This document shows positions 1-9,893 of a stretch of DNA of 64,000 nt, piece by piece (within the stretch, counting starts at the first letter, position 1; every line of letters starts with the position of its first letter). The stretch covers positions 1 to 64,000 of the forward strand of contig NZ_JADFFK010000008.1 in NCBI RefSeq assembly GCF_015223355.1, read 5' to 3'. The notes under the pieces are model-generated. The model was not told where the DNA came from. It worked only from the letters and a program-made list of their open reading frames with translations, and did not search any database. Position numbers and translations under genes: made by a program. The DNA is from Salipiger mangrovisoli (lineage in GTDB: Bacteria; Pseudomonadota; Alphaproteobacteria; Rhodobacterales; Rhodobacteraceae).

Positions 1-30
1 CCAAATGGCCGGCGGCTTTTTTGTCGTCTC
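1..30 (+). terminator. Possible 3' half of an upstream terminator
   Basis: The window opens with GGCCGGCGGC followed by six T. This looks like the descending arm and U-tract of an intrinsic terminator whose ascending arm lies before base 1. The 5' arm cannot be seen, so this is a guess from composition. Confidence 0.3.
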
Positions 31-759
31 AACACACCCCTCCAGGCTGCTGGCCAGGGGAGCGGCCCAGGCGCCGCATTGCGAACACCACGCGCGACGT
101 CTGTCATATCCGCGTTTAAACAGATGCGGCGGTGCTCGACCGATTTTTGATCATTTATGTCCGTAGGATTTGTGTGTTTTAGGGATAAATTGGGGGAGGA
201 ATTTTTTCACAGAAGGGCTCTGATTATTTATGAATTTTCTCTATATATGAATGCATGTTATTTGCGCGGATATTTCGGTGTTTCTAAACTTTGTATTTCA
301 TGCGCGGTCACTTTTTGGATATTGCATATTTGTCGGACAGGGTAACCAGTCTGAAATTTTCGATCACCCAGTTTCTAATTCCCAAGCGTCTTCTTGAGCG
401 CAGCCCCTTCGAGACGATCTGCCGCTGAATCGCGTCAATCCCTCATATCTCTTGCTTCAAGCGGTTCCGCGGCTTGCGAATCACCCGGTGTCCCGAGAGG
501 CGCGCGGGATCGGAGATTTTGTGAGAGACAGGATATTGCGCAATACCGGCTTTGCGATCTGCTTTCCGAATTGATTTCCTGCGTAGTCGGAAATGAATCT
601 TCTGCTACGTAACGTCATCACATCCAAGTGCATTGCGGGTATGCGCTGCGTGAGTATTTTGCTCCAATTCGCAATCCCGGTCCCTCGCGGCGGGTTCCTG
701 CCAAGTGGACCCGGCACGAGCGGCCTCCGAATAGCAAGTCACCGATACAGGGAGAGAAC
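31..759. other. Gene-poor leader, AT-rich between about 140 and 350
   Basis: About 730 bases without a convincing gene. The stretch around 140-350 is clearly richer in A+T than the rest of the window and has runs such as ATTTTTTC and TATATATGAA. A 62-codon ATG frame at 157-345 has no ribosome-binding site and a composition unlike a local gene, so it is not called. The part just before oppA (about 400-750) has normal GC and should carry the opp promoter; I cannot pick a convincing -35/-10 pair. The AT-rich block could be regulatory DNA, the edge of transferred DNA, or a decayed gene. Confidence 0.5.
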
Positions 760-2394
760 ATGACCCGCATTTCGCGACTGACGATGACAGCCCTTCTGTC
801 GAGCACCATGCTCGTTGCAGGCATCACCGCGGCAACCGCCGCGACCCACCCGGAAACCGGCGAAGAGCTGGCCGCGGACCAGACCTTCACCTACCGACTG
901 CTCGACGACATCAGCTCGCTCGACCCGCAGATCGTCGAGGACGTGGACGGCTCGGCCGTGTCGCGGGACCTGTTCGAGGGCCTGATGAACCAGGACGAGC
1001 AGGGCAACCTCGAGCCCGGCGTCGCCACCGGCTACGACGTCAGCGACGACAAGCTGACCTACACCTTCCACCTGCGCGAGAATGCGGTCTGGTCGAACGG
1101 TGATCCGGTGACCGCAGGCGATTTCGTCTTCGCCTGGCGCCGCGCGGTCGATCCCGCCACCGCCTCGCCCTACCAGTGGTTCATGGAGCTGATGTCGATC
1201 AACAACGCGAAAGCGATCGTTGCCGGCGAGAAGTCCCCCGAAGAGCTGGGGGTGAAGGCGATCGATGATCGCACCTTCGAGGTGACCCTCAGCACACCGC
1301 TGCCCTACTTCGTGCAGATGACCACACATTCGACGACCTTCCCGGCACCGCAGAAGGTGGTCGAGGAGTTCGGCGACAACTGGACCCGCCCCGAGAACAT
1401 CGTCTCGAACGGTGCCTACGTGCTGACCGAGTACCGCCCCGGCGAGCGCATCGTGCGCGAGCGCAACGAGAAGTACTGGGACAACGAGCACACCATCCTC
1501 GACAAGACCGTCGCGCTGGTGATCAACGACGAGAACGTGGCGCTGACGCGCTACCTCGCCGGTGAACTCGACCGCACCGAGGTGCCCGCGGGCCAGTTCA
1601 AGCGCCTGCAGCAGGAGCACCCCGAGGAGGCGATCAGCTTCCCGCGCCTGTGCAACTACTACTACACCTTCAACCTCAGCGACTCGGGTCCCGAGGCGTT
1701 CAAGGACCCGAAGGTGCGCCAGGCGCTGTCGCTGGCCGTGGACCGCGACATCATCGCCAACAACATCAAGGGTGGTGGCGAGCCCCCCGCCTACAGCTTC
1801 ACGCCCGAGGCAGTTGCCGGTTTCACCCCGCCGAAGAGCGAGATGGCCTCGATGAGCCAGCCGGAGCGTGACGCAAAGGCGAAGGAGCTGCTGGAAGAGG
1901 CCGGCTATGGCCCCGAGAACCCGCTGTCCTTCGAGGTCATGTACAACACCGACGAGGCGCACGAGAAGATCGCCGTGGTGATGACCCAGATGTGGAAGCA
2001 GAAGCTCGGCGTGCAGGCGAGCCTTGCCAACATGGAATGGAAGGTCTTCCTCGACACCCGTGGCCGCCAGGCCTTTGACATGGCGCGCGGCGCATGGTGC
2101 GGGGACTACAACGAGGCTTCGACCTTCCTCGACCTGATCCAGAGCGACTCGGGCTACAACGACGGCAAGTACTCGAACCCCGAGTACGACAAGCTGCTCG
2201 AAGAGGCGAAGACCTCTTCGGACACCACCCCGCTCTACACCGCGGCCGAAGAGATCATCGCCACCGACACGCCGGTGATCCCGATCTACCACTACGCAGG
2301 CGTCTACATGATGGACAGCGACGTGGGGAACTGGCCGGTCGAGAACGTCGAGCAGAACTGGTATTCGCGCAACCTCTACAAGACCGCCGAATAA
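760..2394 (+). CDS. oppA: Oligopeptide ABC transporter, periplasmic substrate-binding protein
   Basis: Solute-binding protein of SBP family 5 (544 aa), which captures oligopeptides in the periplasm and delivers them to OppBC. The ATG at 760 is chosen over an in-frame upstream start at 628. It follows GGAGAG by 3-4 nt and opens a clean signal peptide (about residues 1-28, ending AATAA). The mature part has the family hallmarks: LDPQIVEDVDGSAVSRDLFEGL near the N-terminus, split here only by description, then WSNGDPVTAGDF and the VRQALSLAVDRD segment. It is first in an oppA-B-C-DF operon and is followed by a stable hairpin that probably lets it be expressed more strongly than the membrane genes. 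Peptide specificity is inferred from the E. coli Opp-like permeases downstream. Confidence 0.93.
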   Translation: MTRISRLTMTALLSSTMLVAGITAATAATHPETGEELAADQTFTYRLLDDISSLDPQIVEDVDGSAVSRDLFEGLMNQDEQGNLEPGVATGYDVSDDKLTYTFHLRENAVWSNGDPVTAGDFVFAWRRAVDPATASPYQWFMELMSINNAKAIVAGEKSPEELGVKAIDDRTFEVTLSTPLPYFVQMTTHSTTFPAPQKVVEEFGDNWTRPENIVSNGAYVLTEYRPGERIVRERNEKYWDNEHTILDKTVALVINDENVALTRYLAGELDRTEVPAGQFKRLQQEHPEEAISFPRLCNYYYTFNLSDSGPEAFKDPKVRQALSLAVDRDIIANNIKGGGEPPAYSFTPEAVAGFTPPKSEMASMSQPERDAKAKELLEEAGYGPENPLSFEVMYNTDEAHEKIAVVMTQMWKQKLGVQASLANMEWKVFLDTRGRQAFDMARGAWCGDYNEASTFLDLIQSDSGYNDGKYSNPEYDKLLEEAKTSSDTTPLYTAAEEIIATDTPVIPIYHYAGVYMMDSDVGNWPVENVEQNWYSRNLYKTAE

Positions 2395-2406
2395 CCACCT
2401 CCAACC

Positions 2407-2440
2407 CGCCGCCCCTGCGCTCCGAGCGCCGGGGGCGGCG
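2407..2440 (+). terminator. oppA-oppB intercistronic hairpin, likely leaky terminator or mRNA stabiliser
   Basis: CGCCGCCCC (2407-2415) pairs perfectly with GGGGCGGCG (2432-2440), and an inner GCGCT/AGCGC stem lies within the loop. CCCTTTT follows. Such hairpins after binding-protein genes commonly reduce read-through and protect the 5' message. Because oppBC-DF must still be transcribed, it is probably only partly terminating. Confidence 0.55.
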
Positions 2441-2460
2441 CCCTTTTCGGATCCTCCAGA

Positions 2461-3384
2461 ATGCTGACCTATGTCATTCGCCGCCTGCTGGTCGCGATCC
2501 CGACGATCTTTTTGCTGGTCGTCGCGTCCTTCCTGATGATGCATGTCGCGCCGGGCGGGCCTTTCACTTCGGAACGGCCTCTGCCGCCCGAAGTGCTGGC
2601 CAACATCAACGCGCAATACGGTCTCGACCAGCCGCTGTGGAAACAGCTCTGGGACTATTTCTACAACATCGTCGTGCATTTCGATTTCGGCCCCTCCTTC
2701 GTGCAGAAGGACCGCAGCGTGAACGATATCATCGCGCAGGGCTTCCCCATCTCGCTGACCTACGGCGTGCTGTCCTTCCTGGCCGCGACCGCCGTCGGTG
2801 TGGGGCTCGGCATCGCCGCCGCCATCCGCCACAACAGCTGGGTCGACTACCTTGCGGTGTCGATGGGCATTGCCGCGCAGGCGCTGCCGAACTTCATCAT
2901 GGGCCCGATCCTGATCCTGACCTTCACGCTCTGGCTCGGCCTGCTGCCGGGCGGCGGCTGGAACGGCGGCCAGTGGCAGTACCTGATCATGCCGGTGATC
3001 GCGCTCTCCACCTCCTACATGGGCTCGATCGCGCGGATCACGCGCTCGTCCATGCTGGAAGTGCTAAACTCGAACTTCATCCGCACCGCGCGGGCCAAGG
3101 GCCTGAGCAACAGCGCCATCGTCTGGCGCCACGCGATGAAGCCGACGCTGCTGCCGGTCATCTCCTACCTCGGCCCGGTCTTCGTCTACGTGCTGACCGG
3201 CTCGGTCTTCGTCGACCTCTATTTCTCGACGGGCGGCCTCGGCCAGTCCTACGTGAGCTCGGCGCTGACCCGCGACTATGCGGTGCTGCTGGGGGTGACC
3301 ATCCTTTATGGCGCGCTCACCGTCATCGTGAACCTGCTGACCGACCTGGCCTACGCCTGGTTCGATCCGAAAATCCGTTACTGA
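2461..3384 (+). CDS. oppB: Oligopeptide ABC transporter permease OppB
   Basis: Inner-membrane permease of the dipeptide/oligopeptide class (307 aa), one half of the translocation channel. The N-terminus MLTYVIRRLLVAIPT and the segments APGGPFTSERPLPPEV, LPGGGWNGG and SNFIRTARAKGL follow E. coli OppB closely. The last is the EAA-type loop that docks on the ATPase. About six membrane segments are visible. The length matches the family (about 306 aa). It lies 66 nt after oppA and 13 nt before oppC, in one operon. Confidence 0.95.
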   Translation: MLTYVIRRLLVAIPTIFLLVVASFLMMHVAPGGPFTSERPLPPEVLANINAQYGLDQPLWKQLWDYFYNIVVHFDFGPSFVQKDRSVNDIIAQGFPISLTYGVLSFLAATAVGVGLGIAAAIRHNSWVDYLAVSMGIAAQALPNFIMGPILILTFTLWLGLLPGGGWNGGQWQYLIMPVIALSTSYMGSIARITRSSMLEVLNSNFIRTARAKGLSNSAIVWRHAMKPTLLPVISYLGPVFVYVLTGSVFVDLYFSTGGLGQSYVSSALTRDYAVLLGVTILYGALTVIVNLLTDLAYAWFDPKIRY

Positions 3385-3397
3385 GGAGGCTGACCCC

Positions 3398-4327
3398 GTG
3401 TTCGGAAAATCCGAAAAGGCGGCGGAACTGGCCGCCGACATCACCGATTTCAAGGTCGTCCGCGGCCGTTCCCTGCTGCGCGACGCCATGGGGCGCTTCC
3501 TGCGCAACAAGGCCGCCATGGCCAGCGTCGTCGTGCTGGCGCTGATCATCGCCTTCGTCGTCATCGGCCCGCTCTTCGCGGTCTGGGACAACGAGGAGAT
3601 CGACTGGGCCCGCATGGGCGACATCCTCGCGCAGGGCGCGCCCTCGATCGAGACCGGCCACTTCTTCGGCCTCGACGAGCTGGGCCGTGACCTCTACGCG
3701 CGCACCATCCAGGCGACGCAGACCTCGCTGCTTGTGGGCCTGATCGGTGCCGCCATGGCACTGCTCGTCGGCACCGCCTGGGGCGTGATCGCGGGCTTCT
3801 ACGGCGGCCGGCTCGACAGCGTCATGATGCGCATCGTCGACATCCTGCTGGCGATCCCGCTGACGCTGATCCTGATCCTGATCCTGGTGATCGCGGGGCG
3901 CAACTTCGTCACGCTGTTCATCGCGCTCGGCGCGGTGTCCTGGCTGACCATGGCGCGGATCGTGCGCGGCCAGACGCTGGCGCTGAAGACCCGCGAGTTC
4001 ATCGAGGCGGCGCGCGCCGGCGGCGTGAGCGAGGGGGCGATCATCTTCCGCCACATCCTGCCCAACCTCATCGGTGTGGTCATCGTCTACGCCTCGCTGC
4101 TGGTCCCCGAGATGATCCTCGCGGAGAGCTTCATCTCCTTCCTCGGTCTCGGCATCTCCGAGCCGATGACCTCGCTCGGCCGTCTCATCGCCGAGGGGGC
4201 GGGCACCATGGGCTACGGCACGCTCTGGCAGCTCCTGTTCCCGCTGTTCTTCTATGTCACCATCATCATCACGATGTTCTTCATCGGCGATGGCCTGCGT
4301 GACGCCCTCGACCCGAAGGATCGCTGA
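3398..4327 (+). CDS. oppC: Oligopeptide ABC transporter permease OppC
   Basis: Second membrane permease of the importer (309 aa), with the OppC_N cytoplasmic lead (residues about 1-50), a first membrane segment near 50, and a BPD_transp_1 domain with the EAA loop [15 protein letters not shown]. It starts with GTG at 3398, supported by GAGGAGG at 3383-3389, which overlaps the end of oppB; no ATG lies at a plausible place. It ends 1 nt before the ATPase gene, so translation is probably coupled. Confidence 0.94.
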   Translation: MFGKSEKAAELAADITDFKVVRGRSLLRDAMGRFLRNKAAMASVVVLALIIAFVVIGPLFAVWDNEEIDWARMGDILAQGAPSIETGHFFGLDELGRDLYARTIQATQTSLLVGLIGAAMALLVGTAWGVIAGFYGGRLDSVMMRIVDILLAIPLTLILILILVIAGRNFVTLFIALGAVSWLTMARIVRGQTLALKTREFIEAARAGGVSEGAIIFRHILPNLIGVVIVYASLLVPEMILAESFISFLGLGISEPMTSLGRLIAEGAGTMGYGTLWQLLFPLFFYVTIIITMFFIGDGLRDALDPKDR

Positions 4328-4328
4328 C

Positions 4329-6134
<1,806 letters not shown>

Positions 6135-6157
6135 AAGAGCCGTTCGGTGCAGACTGG

Positions 6158-6184
6158 GGCGGGCCTTCGGGCCCGCCCTTTTTT
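6158..6184 (+). terminator. Rho-independent terminator of the opp operon
   Basis: GGGCGGGCC (6158-6166), TTCG tetraloop, GGCCCGCCC (6171-6179), then five T. A perfect 9-bp GC stem with a UUCG loop is a textbook intrinsic terminator. Confidence 0.92.
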
Positions 6185-6217
6185 CGTCCGATCCCGGCGG
6201 TTTCGTGCCTTGTATAT

Positions 6218-6241
6218 TTATTGGACTGATTGGTCTAATAA
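6218..6241 (+). promoter_or_regulatory. Inverted-repeat operator, probable AcuR binding site
   Basis: TTATTGGAC and GTCTAATAA (arms of 9 bp with one mismatch, 6-nt spacer) end 6 nt before the acuR start codon. A TATATT (6213-6218) or the TCTAAT inside the right arm could serve as -10, so a bound repressor would cover the promoter either way. TetR-family repressors typically bind such repeats upstream of their own gene. In Rhodobacter sphaeroides AcuR controls acuR-acuI-dddL and is relieved by acrylate. Assignment to AcuR here is inference from position and symmetry. Confidence 0.7.
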
Positions 6242-6247
6242 TGAGCC

Positions 6248-6895
6248 ATGGCCCAGAACGACTCGCCCCCTGCCACTGCTGACAAACCCCGGCGCGGCCG
6301 TCCGCGCGGCGCGCCGGATGCCTCCGAGTCGCGGCAGAAGCTGATCCGCGCCGGGCTCGAGAGCCTGACGGAACGCGGCTATTCCGCCGTGGGCGTCGAT
6401 GAGATTCTCAAGGCGGCGGGCGTGCCCAAGGGAAGTTTCTATCACCATTTCGCAGGCAAGGCCGATTTCGGCCTCGCCCTTGTCGCGGCCTACAACGCCT
6501 ATTTCCTCGACCTGCTCGACCGTGCCTTCCTCGACGAGGGGCACAAACCGCTCGACCGGCTCCGGCACTTCACCGCAAAGGCCGAGGATGGCATGGCCCG
6601 GCACGGCTTTCGCCGCGGCTGCCTGGTGGGCAACCTGGGCCAGGAGATGGGGGCTCTGCCGGATGACTTCCGCGATGCGCTGACCGGTGTGCTGGACGAC
6701 TGGCAGATCCGCACCGCGCGCCTGCTGCGTGCGGCACAGGCGCAGGGGCAGCTGTCTTCGGATCATGACCCTGAAGCCCTTGCAGAGGTCTTCTGGATCG
6801 GCTGGGAGGGGGCCGTGCTGCGCGCCAAACTCGAACTGCGCCCCGAACCGCTGCGGCGGTTCGCAGACACGTTTTTCCGCCTCATCCAACGCTGA
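6248..6895 (+). CDS. acuR: TetR-family repressor AcuR of the DMSP/acrylate operon
   Basis: A 215-residue TetR/AcrR regulator. The N-terminal HTH (about residues 18-65) reads [17 protein letters not shown], then [19 protein letters not shown], typical of the family's recognition helix. The C-terminal half is the TetR_C ligand domain ([12 protein letters not shown], then [15 protein letters not shown]). It is first gene of acuR-acuI-dddL, the arrangement described in Rhodobacter sphaeroides, where AcuR senses acrylate. An inverted repeat sits directly before the start codon, which has no clear Shine-Dalgarno; the message may have a very short leader. The specific name rests on the operon context. 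Confidence 0.85.
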   Translation: MAQNDSPPATADKPRRGRPRGAPDASESRQKLIRAGLESLTERGYSAVGVDEILKAAGVPKGSFYHHFAGKADFGLALVAAYNAYFLDLLDRAFLDEGHKPLDRLRHFTAKAEDGMARHGFRRGCLVGNLGQEMGALPDDFRDALTGVLDDWQIRTARLLRAAQAQGQLSSDHDPEALAEVFWIGWEGAVLRAKLELRPEPLRRFADTFFRLIQR

Positions 6896-6923
6896 CCATG
6901 CAGACCGCAGAAAGGACACGCCC

Positions 6924-7901
6924 ATGAAGGCCATTTTCATCGAAAAACCCGGCGACACGCAGAGCGTCTCGGTGACCGAGGTCTCCGAAGACCTGTTGCC
7001 CGAGGGTGACGTGCTGGTCGACGTCGCCTTCTCGACGCTGAACTACAAGGACGCGCTGGCCATCACCGGTGCAGCACCCGTGGTGCGCAGCTTCCCCATG
7101 GTGCCGGGCATCGACTTCTCGGGCACCGTGGCCGCGAGCGCGCATCCCGATTTCAAACCCGGCGACCGGGTCGTGCTGAACGGCTGGGGAGTGGGCGAGA
7201 CCCATTGGGGCGGGCTGGCCGAACGCGCAAGGGTCAGCGGCGACTGGTTGGTGCCGCTGCCCGGGGCGATCGATCTGCGGCAGGCGGCGGCCATCGGCAC
7301 TGCGGGCTATACGGCGATGCTCTGCGTGCTGGCGCTGGAGCGCCACGGGGTGACGCCGGACCAGGGCGAGATCGTCGTCAGCGGCGCTGCGGGCGGCGTC
7401 GGCAGCGTTGCGACGGCCCTGCTGGCCGCCAAGGGCTACGAGGTGGCGGCGGTGACCGGCCGTACCTCCGAGGCGGATTACCTGCGCGGGCTCGGGGCCT
7501 CTTCGGTGATCGACCGCGCCGAGCTGACGGGCAAGCTTCGTCCGCTGGCCAAGGAACGCTGGGCGGGGGGCATCGATGTCGCGGGCAGCACGGTGCTCGC
7601 CAACATGCTCTCGATGATGAAATACCGCGGTGTCGTCGCCGCCTGCGGCTTGGCGGCGGGTATGGACCTGCCGGCCTCTGTCGCACCTTTCATCCTGCGC
7701 GGCGTGACTCTCGCGGGGGTCGACAGCGTGATGTGCCCGAAGCCGGACCGGCTCGAGGCCTGGGCGCGACTCGCCAGCGATCTCGACCTCGGCAAGCTCG
7801 CGGAGATGACCGTCGAGTTGCCCTTCGCGCAGGTCATCGAGACCTCCCCGAGATTCCTCGAAGGGGCCGTGCGCGGCCGTATCGTCGTCCCGGTCTCCTG
7901 A
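6924..7901 (+). CDS. acuI: Acryloyl-CoA reductase (NADPH) AcuI
   Basis: Medium-chain dehydrogenase/reductase of the YhdH/AcuI group (325 aa, the usual length). It reduces toxic acryloyl-CoA to propionyl-CoA with NADPH. It starts [13 protein letters not shown], followed by the family stretch [13 protein letters not shown], a conserved PGIDFSGTV, and the nucleotide-binding [11 protein letters not shown] near residue 152. No zinc-binding cysteines are seen, as expected for this branch. The ATG at 6924 follows AAAGGA and gives the canonical N-terminus. It sits between acuR and dddL, so its job is to clear the product of DMSP cleavage. Confidence 0.92.
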   Translation: MKAIFIEKPGDTQSVSVTEVSEDLLPEGDVLVDVAFSTLNYKDALAITGAAPVVRSFPMVPGIDFSGTVAASAHPDFKPGDRVVLNGWGVGETHWGGLAERARVSGDWLVPLPGAIDLRQAAAIGTAGYTAMLCVLALERHGVTPDQGEIVVSGAAGGVGSVATALLAAKGYEVAAVTGRTSEADYLRGLGASSVIDRAELTGKLRPLAKERWAGGIDVAGSTVLANMLSMMKYRGVVAACGLAAGMDLPASVAPFILRGVTLAGVDSVMCPKPDRLEAWARLASDLDLGKLAEMTVELPFAQVIETSPRFLEGAVRGRIVVPVS

Positions 7902-7920
7902 CCTTTTCGGAGTCGCCTGC

Positions 7921-8610
7921 ATGAATGATATCGCAGAGGCCCCGCGCCTTCAGGACTGTCCGAACTGGCTCTACCTCCTGCACGAGTTCGACGCGCTCTA
8001 TCGCCACGGCTCGGCGGGGGGCAGTCGGCTGATCCGGGCGCACCGAAAGCGGGTGCGCGACTCCCTGGCCTCGATCATCGACTCGAACCCCGAGATCGTG
8101 GCGCGCCCCGCCGAGATGAAACCGGTGACGGCGCATTTCGCCCGCGCCCTCGATCTTGGCGAGCGCGGCGCGGTGGCGGGCCTGGCGCGGGCGCTGTCGC
8201 GAGTCGCCGACCGGCTGACCTGGGAGTACGGTTACGAGAAGGTGCCGAAGGCGCTGGCCCGGAAATACGCCTATTGCGAGGTGCTCGGCCCGCGCGGCCC
8301 GGTGCGCAGCGAAAAGCTGGTGCTGGGCTTCGTGCTTTTCGCGCCGAACACCACCTATCCGCAACACAGTCACCACGAGATCGAAGAGAGCTATATCTCG
8401 ATTGCCGGGGCCTGGTCGGAAAACGACGCGGCGGTGCATGCGCCCGGCTCGCTGATCTTCAACCGCCCCGGACTCGAGCACCGGATCACCACCGGCGAGG
8501 TCGATCCCTGTTTGCTGGCCTACGCCTGGACCGGCTCGGAAGAGCGGTTGACCACGCCCGGCATGAAACTGACGGCACCGCGCAAGGCACGGATGATACA
8601 GGGGATTTGA
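7921..8610 (+). CDS. dddL: DMSP lyase DddL (cupin)
   Basis: A 229-residue cupin enzyme that cleaves dimethylsulfoniopropionate to dimethyl sulfide and acrylate. The cupin motif 1 is complete: HSHHEIEESYISIAG gives H149-x-H151-x4-E156-x6-G163 with the catalytic-type Tyr158, and the second metal-ligand region has H187 in PGLEHRI. The length and the conserved lead LYLLHEFDALYR agree with DddL rather than the shorter DddQ/DddW cupins. It lies 19 nt after acuI and is closed by a strong hairpin. The acuR-acuI-dddL order matches Rhodobacter sphaeroides. No DMSP importer is adjacent, so uptake must be encoded elsewhere. Confidence 0.92.
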   Translation: MNDIAEAPRLQDCPNWLYLLHEFDALYRHGSAGGSRLIRAHRKRVRDSLASIIDSNPEIVARPAEMKPVTAHFARALDLGERGAVAGLARALSRVADRLTWEYGYEKVPKALARKYAYCEVLGPRGPVRSEKLVLGFVLFAPNTTYPQHSHHEIEESYISIAGAWSENDAAVHAPGSLIFNRPGLEHRITTGEVDPCLLAYAWTGSEERLTTPGMKLTAPRKARMIQGI

Positions 8611-8638
8611 GCTGCTGATCGCGAGGTCCAGAAACACC

Positions 8639-8662
8639 AAAGGCGCCCCGAGGGGCGCCTTT
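8639..8662. terminator. Bidirectional terminator between dddL and tRNA-Pro
   Basis: AAAGGCGCCCC (8639-8649) and GGGGCGCCTTT (8652-8662) form a perfect 11-bp stem with a 2-nt loop as written. T or A runs flank it on both strands, so it can end dddL transcription on the plus strand and the converging tRNA transcript on the minus strand. Confidence 0.88.
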
Positions 8663-8669
8663 GCGTAAT

Positions 8670-8746
8670 TGGTCGGAGTGAGAGGATTCGAACCTCCGGC
8701 CCCTGCCTCCCGAAGACAGTGCTCTACCAGGCTGAGCTACACTCCG
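8670..8746 (-). tRNA. tRNA-Pro (anticodon CGG)
   Basis: Reading the minus strand, the 7-bp acceptor CGGAGTG pairs with CACTCCG, followed by discriminator A and an encoded CCA. The D-arm is TAGCTCAGCCTGGTAGAGCA-like, the T-arm has GGTTCGAATCC, and the anticodon arm is CTGTC-TTCGGGA-GGCAG, placing CGG at positions 34-36. It decodes CCG, a frequent proline codon in this GC-rich genome. 77 nt including CCA. Confidence 0.97.
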
Positions 8747-8772
8747 ACCGTGCCGCGCGGAGTACCCCAGCC

Positions 8773-9756
8773 TCAGACCTTTGGCAAGGGGCTATTCGTC
8801 CCTTTTTCACGCCTTTTCATCATGCGAAGCAGCGCGCCGACACGCAGGCTCGTGCCGAACTCGATCCTCGTGCGCGTGCGCAGCACCGGGGTGTTTTCCG
8901 AGGACTTGGCCCGGCCCTCGCGCAGCACGATGTAGACGCCGCTGCCGATGATCAGCGTCGCGCCGAGCAGGGTGACCGTATCCGGGTATTCATCGAAGAA
9001 GATGGCCCCGTAGAGCACGGCCCAGAGCAGCTGCGAGTATTGCATCGGCGCGACGATCACCGCCTCTCCGGCGCGATAGGCGGTGATCAGCAGCGCCCCG
9101 CCGGCAAGCGCGAGAATCGCCATCAGTCCGACGCCCCCCAGATGCGCGATCGGCATCGGGTGATAGACGAAGGGCAGGGCGCAGCCCATGAGGATGAAAT
9201 TCGCCATCATCGGGTAGAGCAGCAGCACCACCGAGCGTTCCTCGTGGCCGATCTTGCGCACGATGATCGACGACAGGCTGCCGAAGATTGCTGCCACCAG
9301 CGCTGCCGCGTGCCCGAGCGTCAGCTCGGTGGCGCCGGGCCGCAGCACGACGATCACCCCGGCGAGGCCGACCAGCACGGCGATCCAGCGGCGCAGGCGT
9401 ACCTGTTCGCCGAGGATGGGAATCGCCAGCACGGTGATCAGCAGCGGCTGCGCGAAGATGATCGCATAGGTCTCTGCCAGCGGCAGCACCGAAAAGGCGT
9501 AGAAGGCGCAGAGCCCGGTGATCACCGCCGAGAAGGTCCGCGTAGCCGTCCACCAAGGGTGCAGCGGGCGCAGGTTGCCGGGGGTCGTGTCCCGGATCAG
9601 CATCAGGCTGACCAGCGGAAAGCTGAGCAGCACCGAGAAAAAGACGATCTGCACGGGGCTGTAGTCGGCCCCGAGGAATTTCACGATCACGTCGTGCGTC
9701 GAGTAGATGCCAAAGGTGAGCAGCGCGATGAGCGCGCCTTTTGCATTCGATCCCAT
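8773..9756 (-). CDS. DMT-superfamily (EamA) membrane transporter
   Basis: A 327-residue integral membrane protein with ten predicted segments in two EamA repeats (about residues 7-135 and 150-285). Typical stretches are LLTFGIYSTHDVIVKFLG at the start and RAGEAVIVAPMQYSQLLWAVLYG in the second repeat. The family exports amino acids or other small metabolites, and the substrate cannot be read from sequence. The basic tail after about 290 is cytoplasmic. It is monocistronic on the minus strand, ending about 26 nt from the tRNA gene. No regulator is adjacent. Confidence 0.85.
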   Translation of the reverse strand: MGSNAKGALIALLTFGIYSTHDVIVKFLGADYSPVQIVFFSVLLSFPLVSLMLIRDTTPGNLRPLHPWWTATRTFSAVITGLCAFYAFSVLPLAETYAIIFAQPLLITVLAIPILGEQVRLRRWIAVLVGLAGVIVVLRPGATELTLGHAAALVAAIFGSLSSIIVRKIGHEERSVVLLLYPMMANFILMGCALPFVYHPMPIAHLGGVGLMAILALAGGALLITAYRAGEAVIVAPMQYSQLLWAVLYGAIFFDEYPDTVTLLGATLIIGSGVYIVLREGRAKSSENTPVLRTRTRIEFGTSLRVGALLRMMKRREKGTNSPLPKV

Positions 9757-9844
9757 GGGTGCTGATCCGTTTCTTCCGCCTCGGGAACAAGGGTTAGCGT
9801 CAAACCACGGGAATTCAACGAAGGACCGTGCGGAAATTGAAAAG

Positions 9845-9865
9845 GGGGCGACCCTAGGCCGCCCC
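9845..9865 (-). terminator. Probable leuB terminator
   Basis: On the minus strand GGGGCG and CGCCCC form a 6-bp stem with a 9-nt loop, followed by CTTTTCAATTT. It lies 28 nt beyond the leuB stop. A weak stem, but placed correctly. Confidence 0.5.
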
Positions 9866-9893
9866 GCTCAATCCTTCACCGGCAGGTGCCTGC

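Noticed and set aside
157-345. 62-codon ATG frame in the AT-rich leader
   Set aside because: No ribosome-binding site, no recognisable domain, and composition unlike neighbours; more likely chance in AT-rich DNA.
739-2832. 697-codon minus-strand frame antisense to oppA/oppB
   Set aside because: A shadow frame from GC-rich third positions; His/Arg/Val-rich with no family features and no start signal.
8670-8746. tRNA-Pro as an integration site with a nearby island
   Set aside because: No integrase, no duplicated tRNA 3' end and ordinary backbone genes on both sides in this window.
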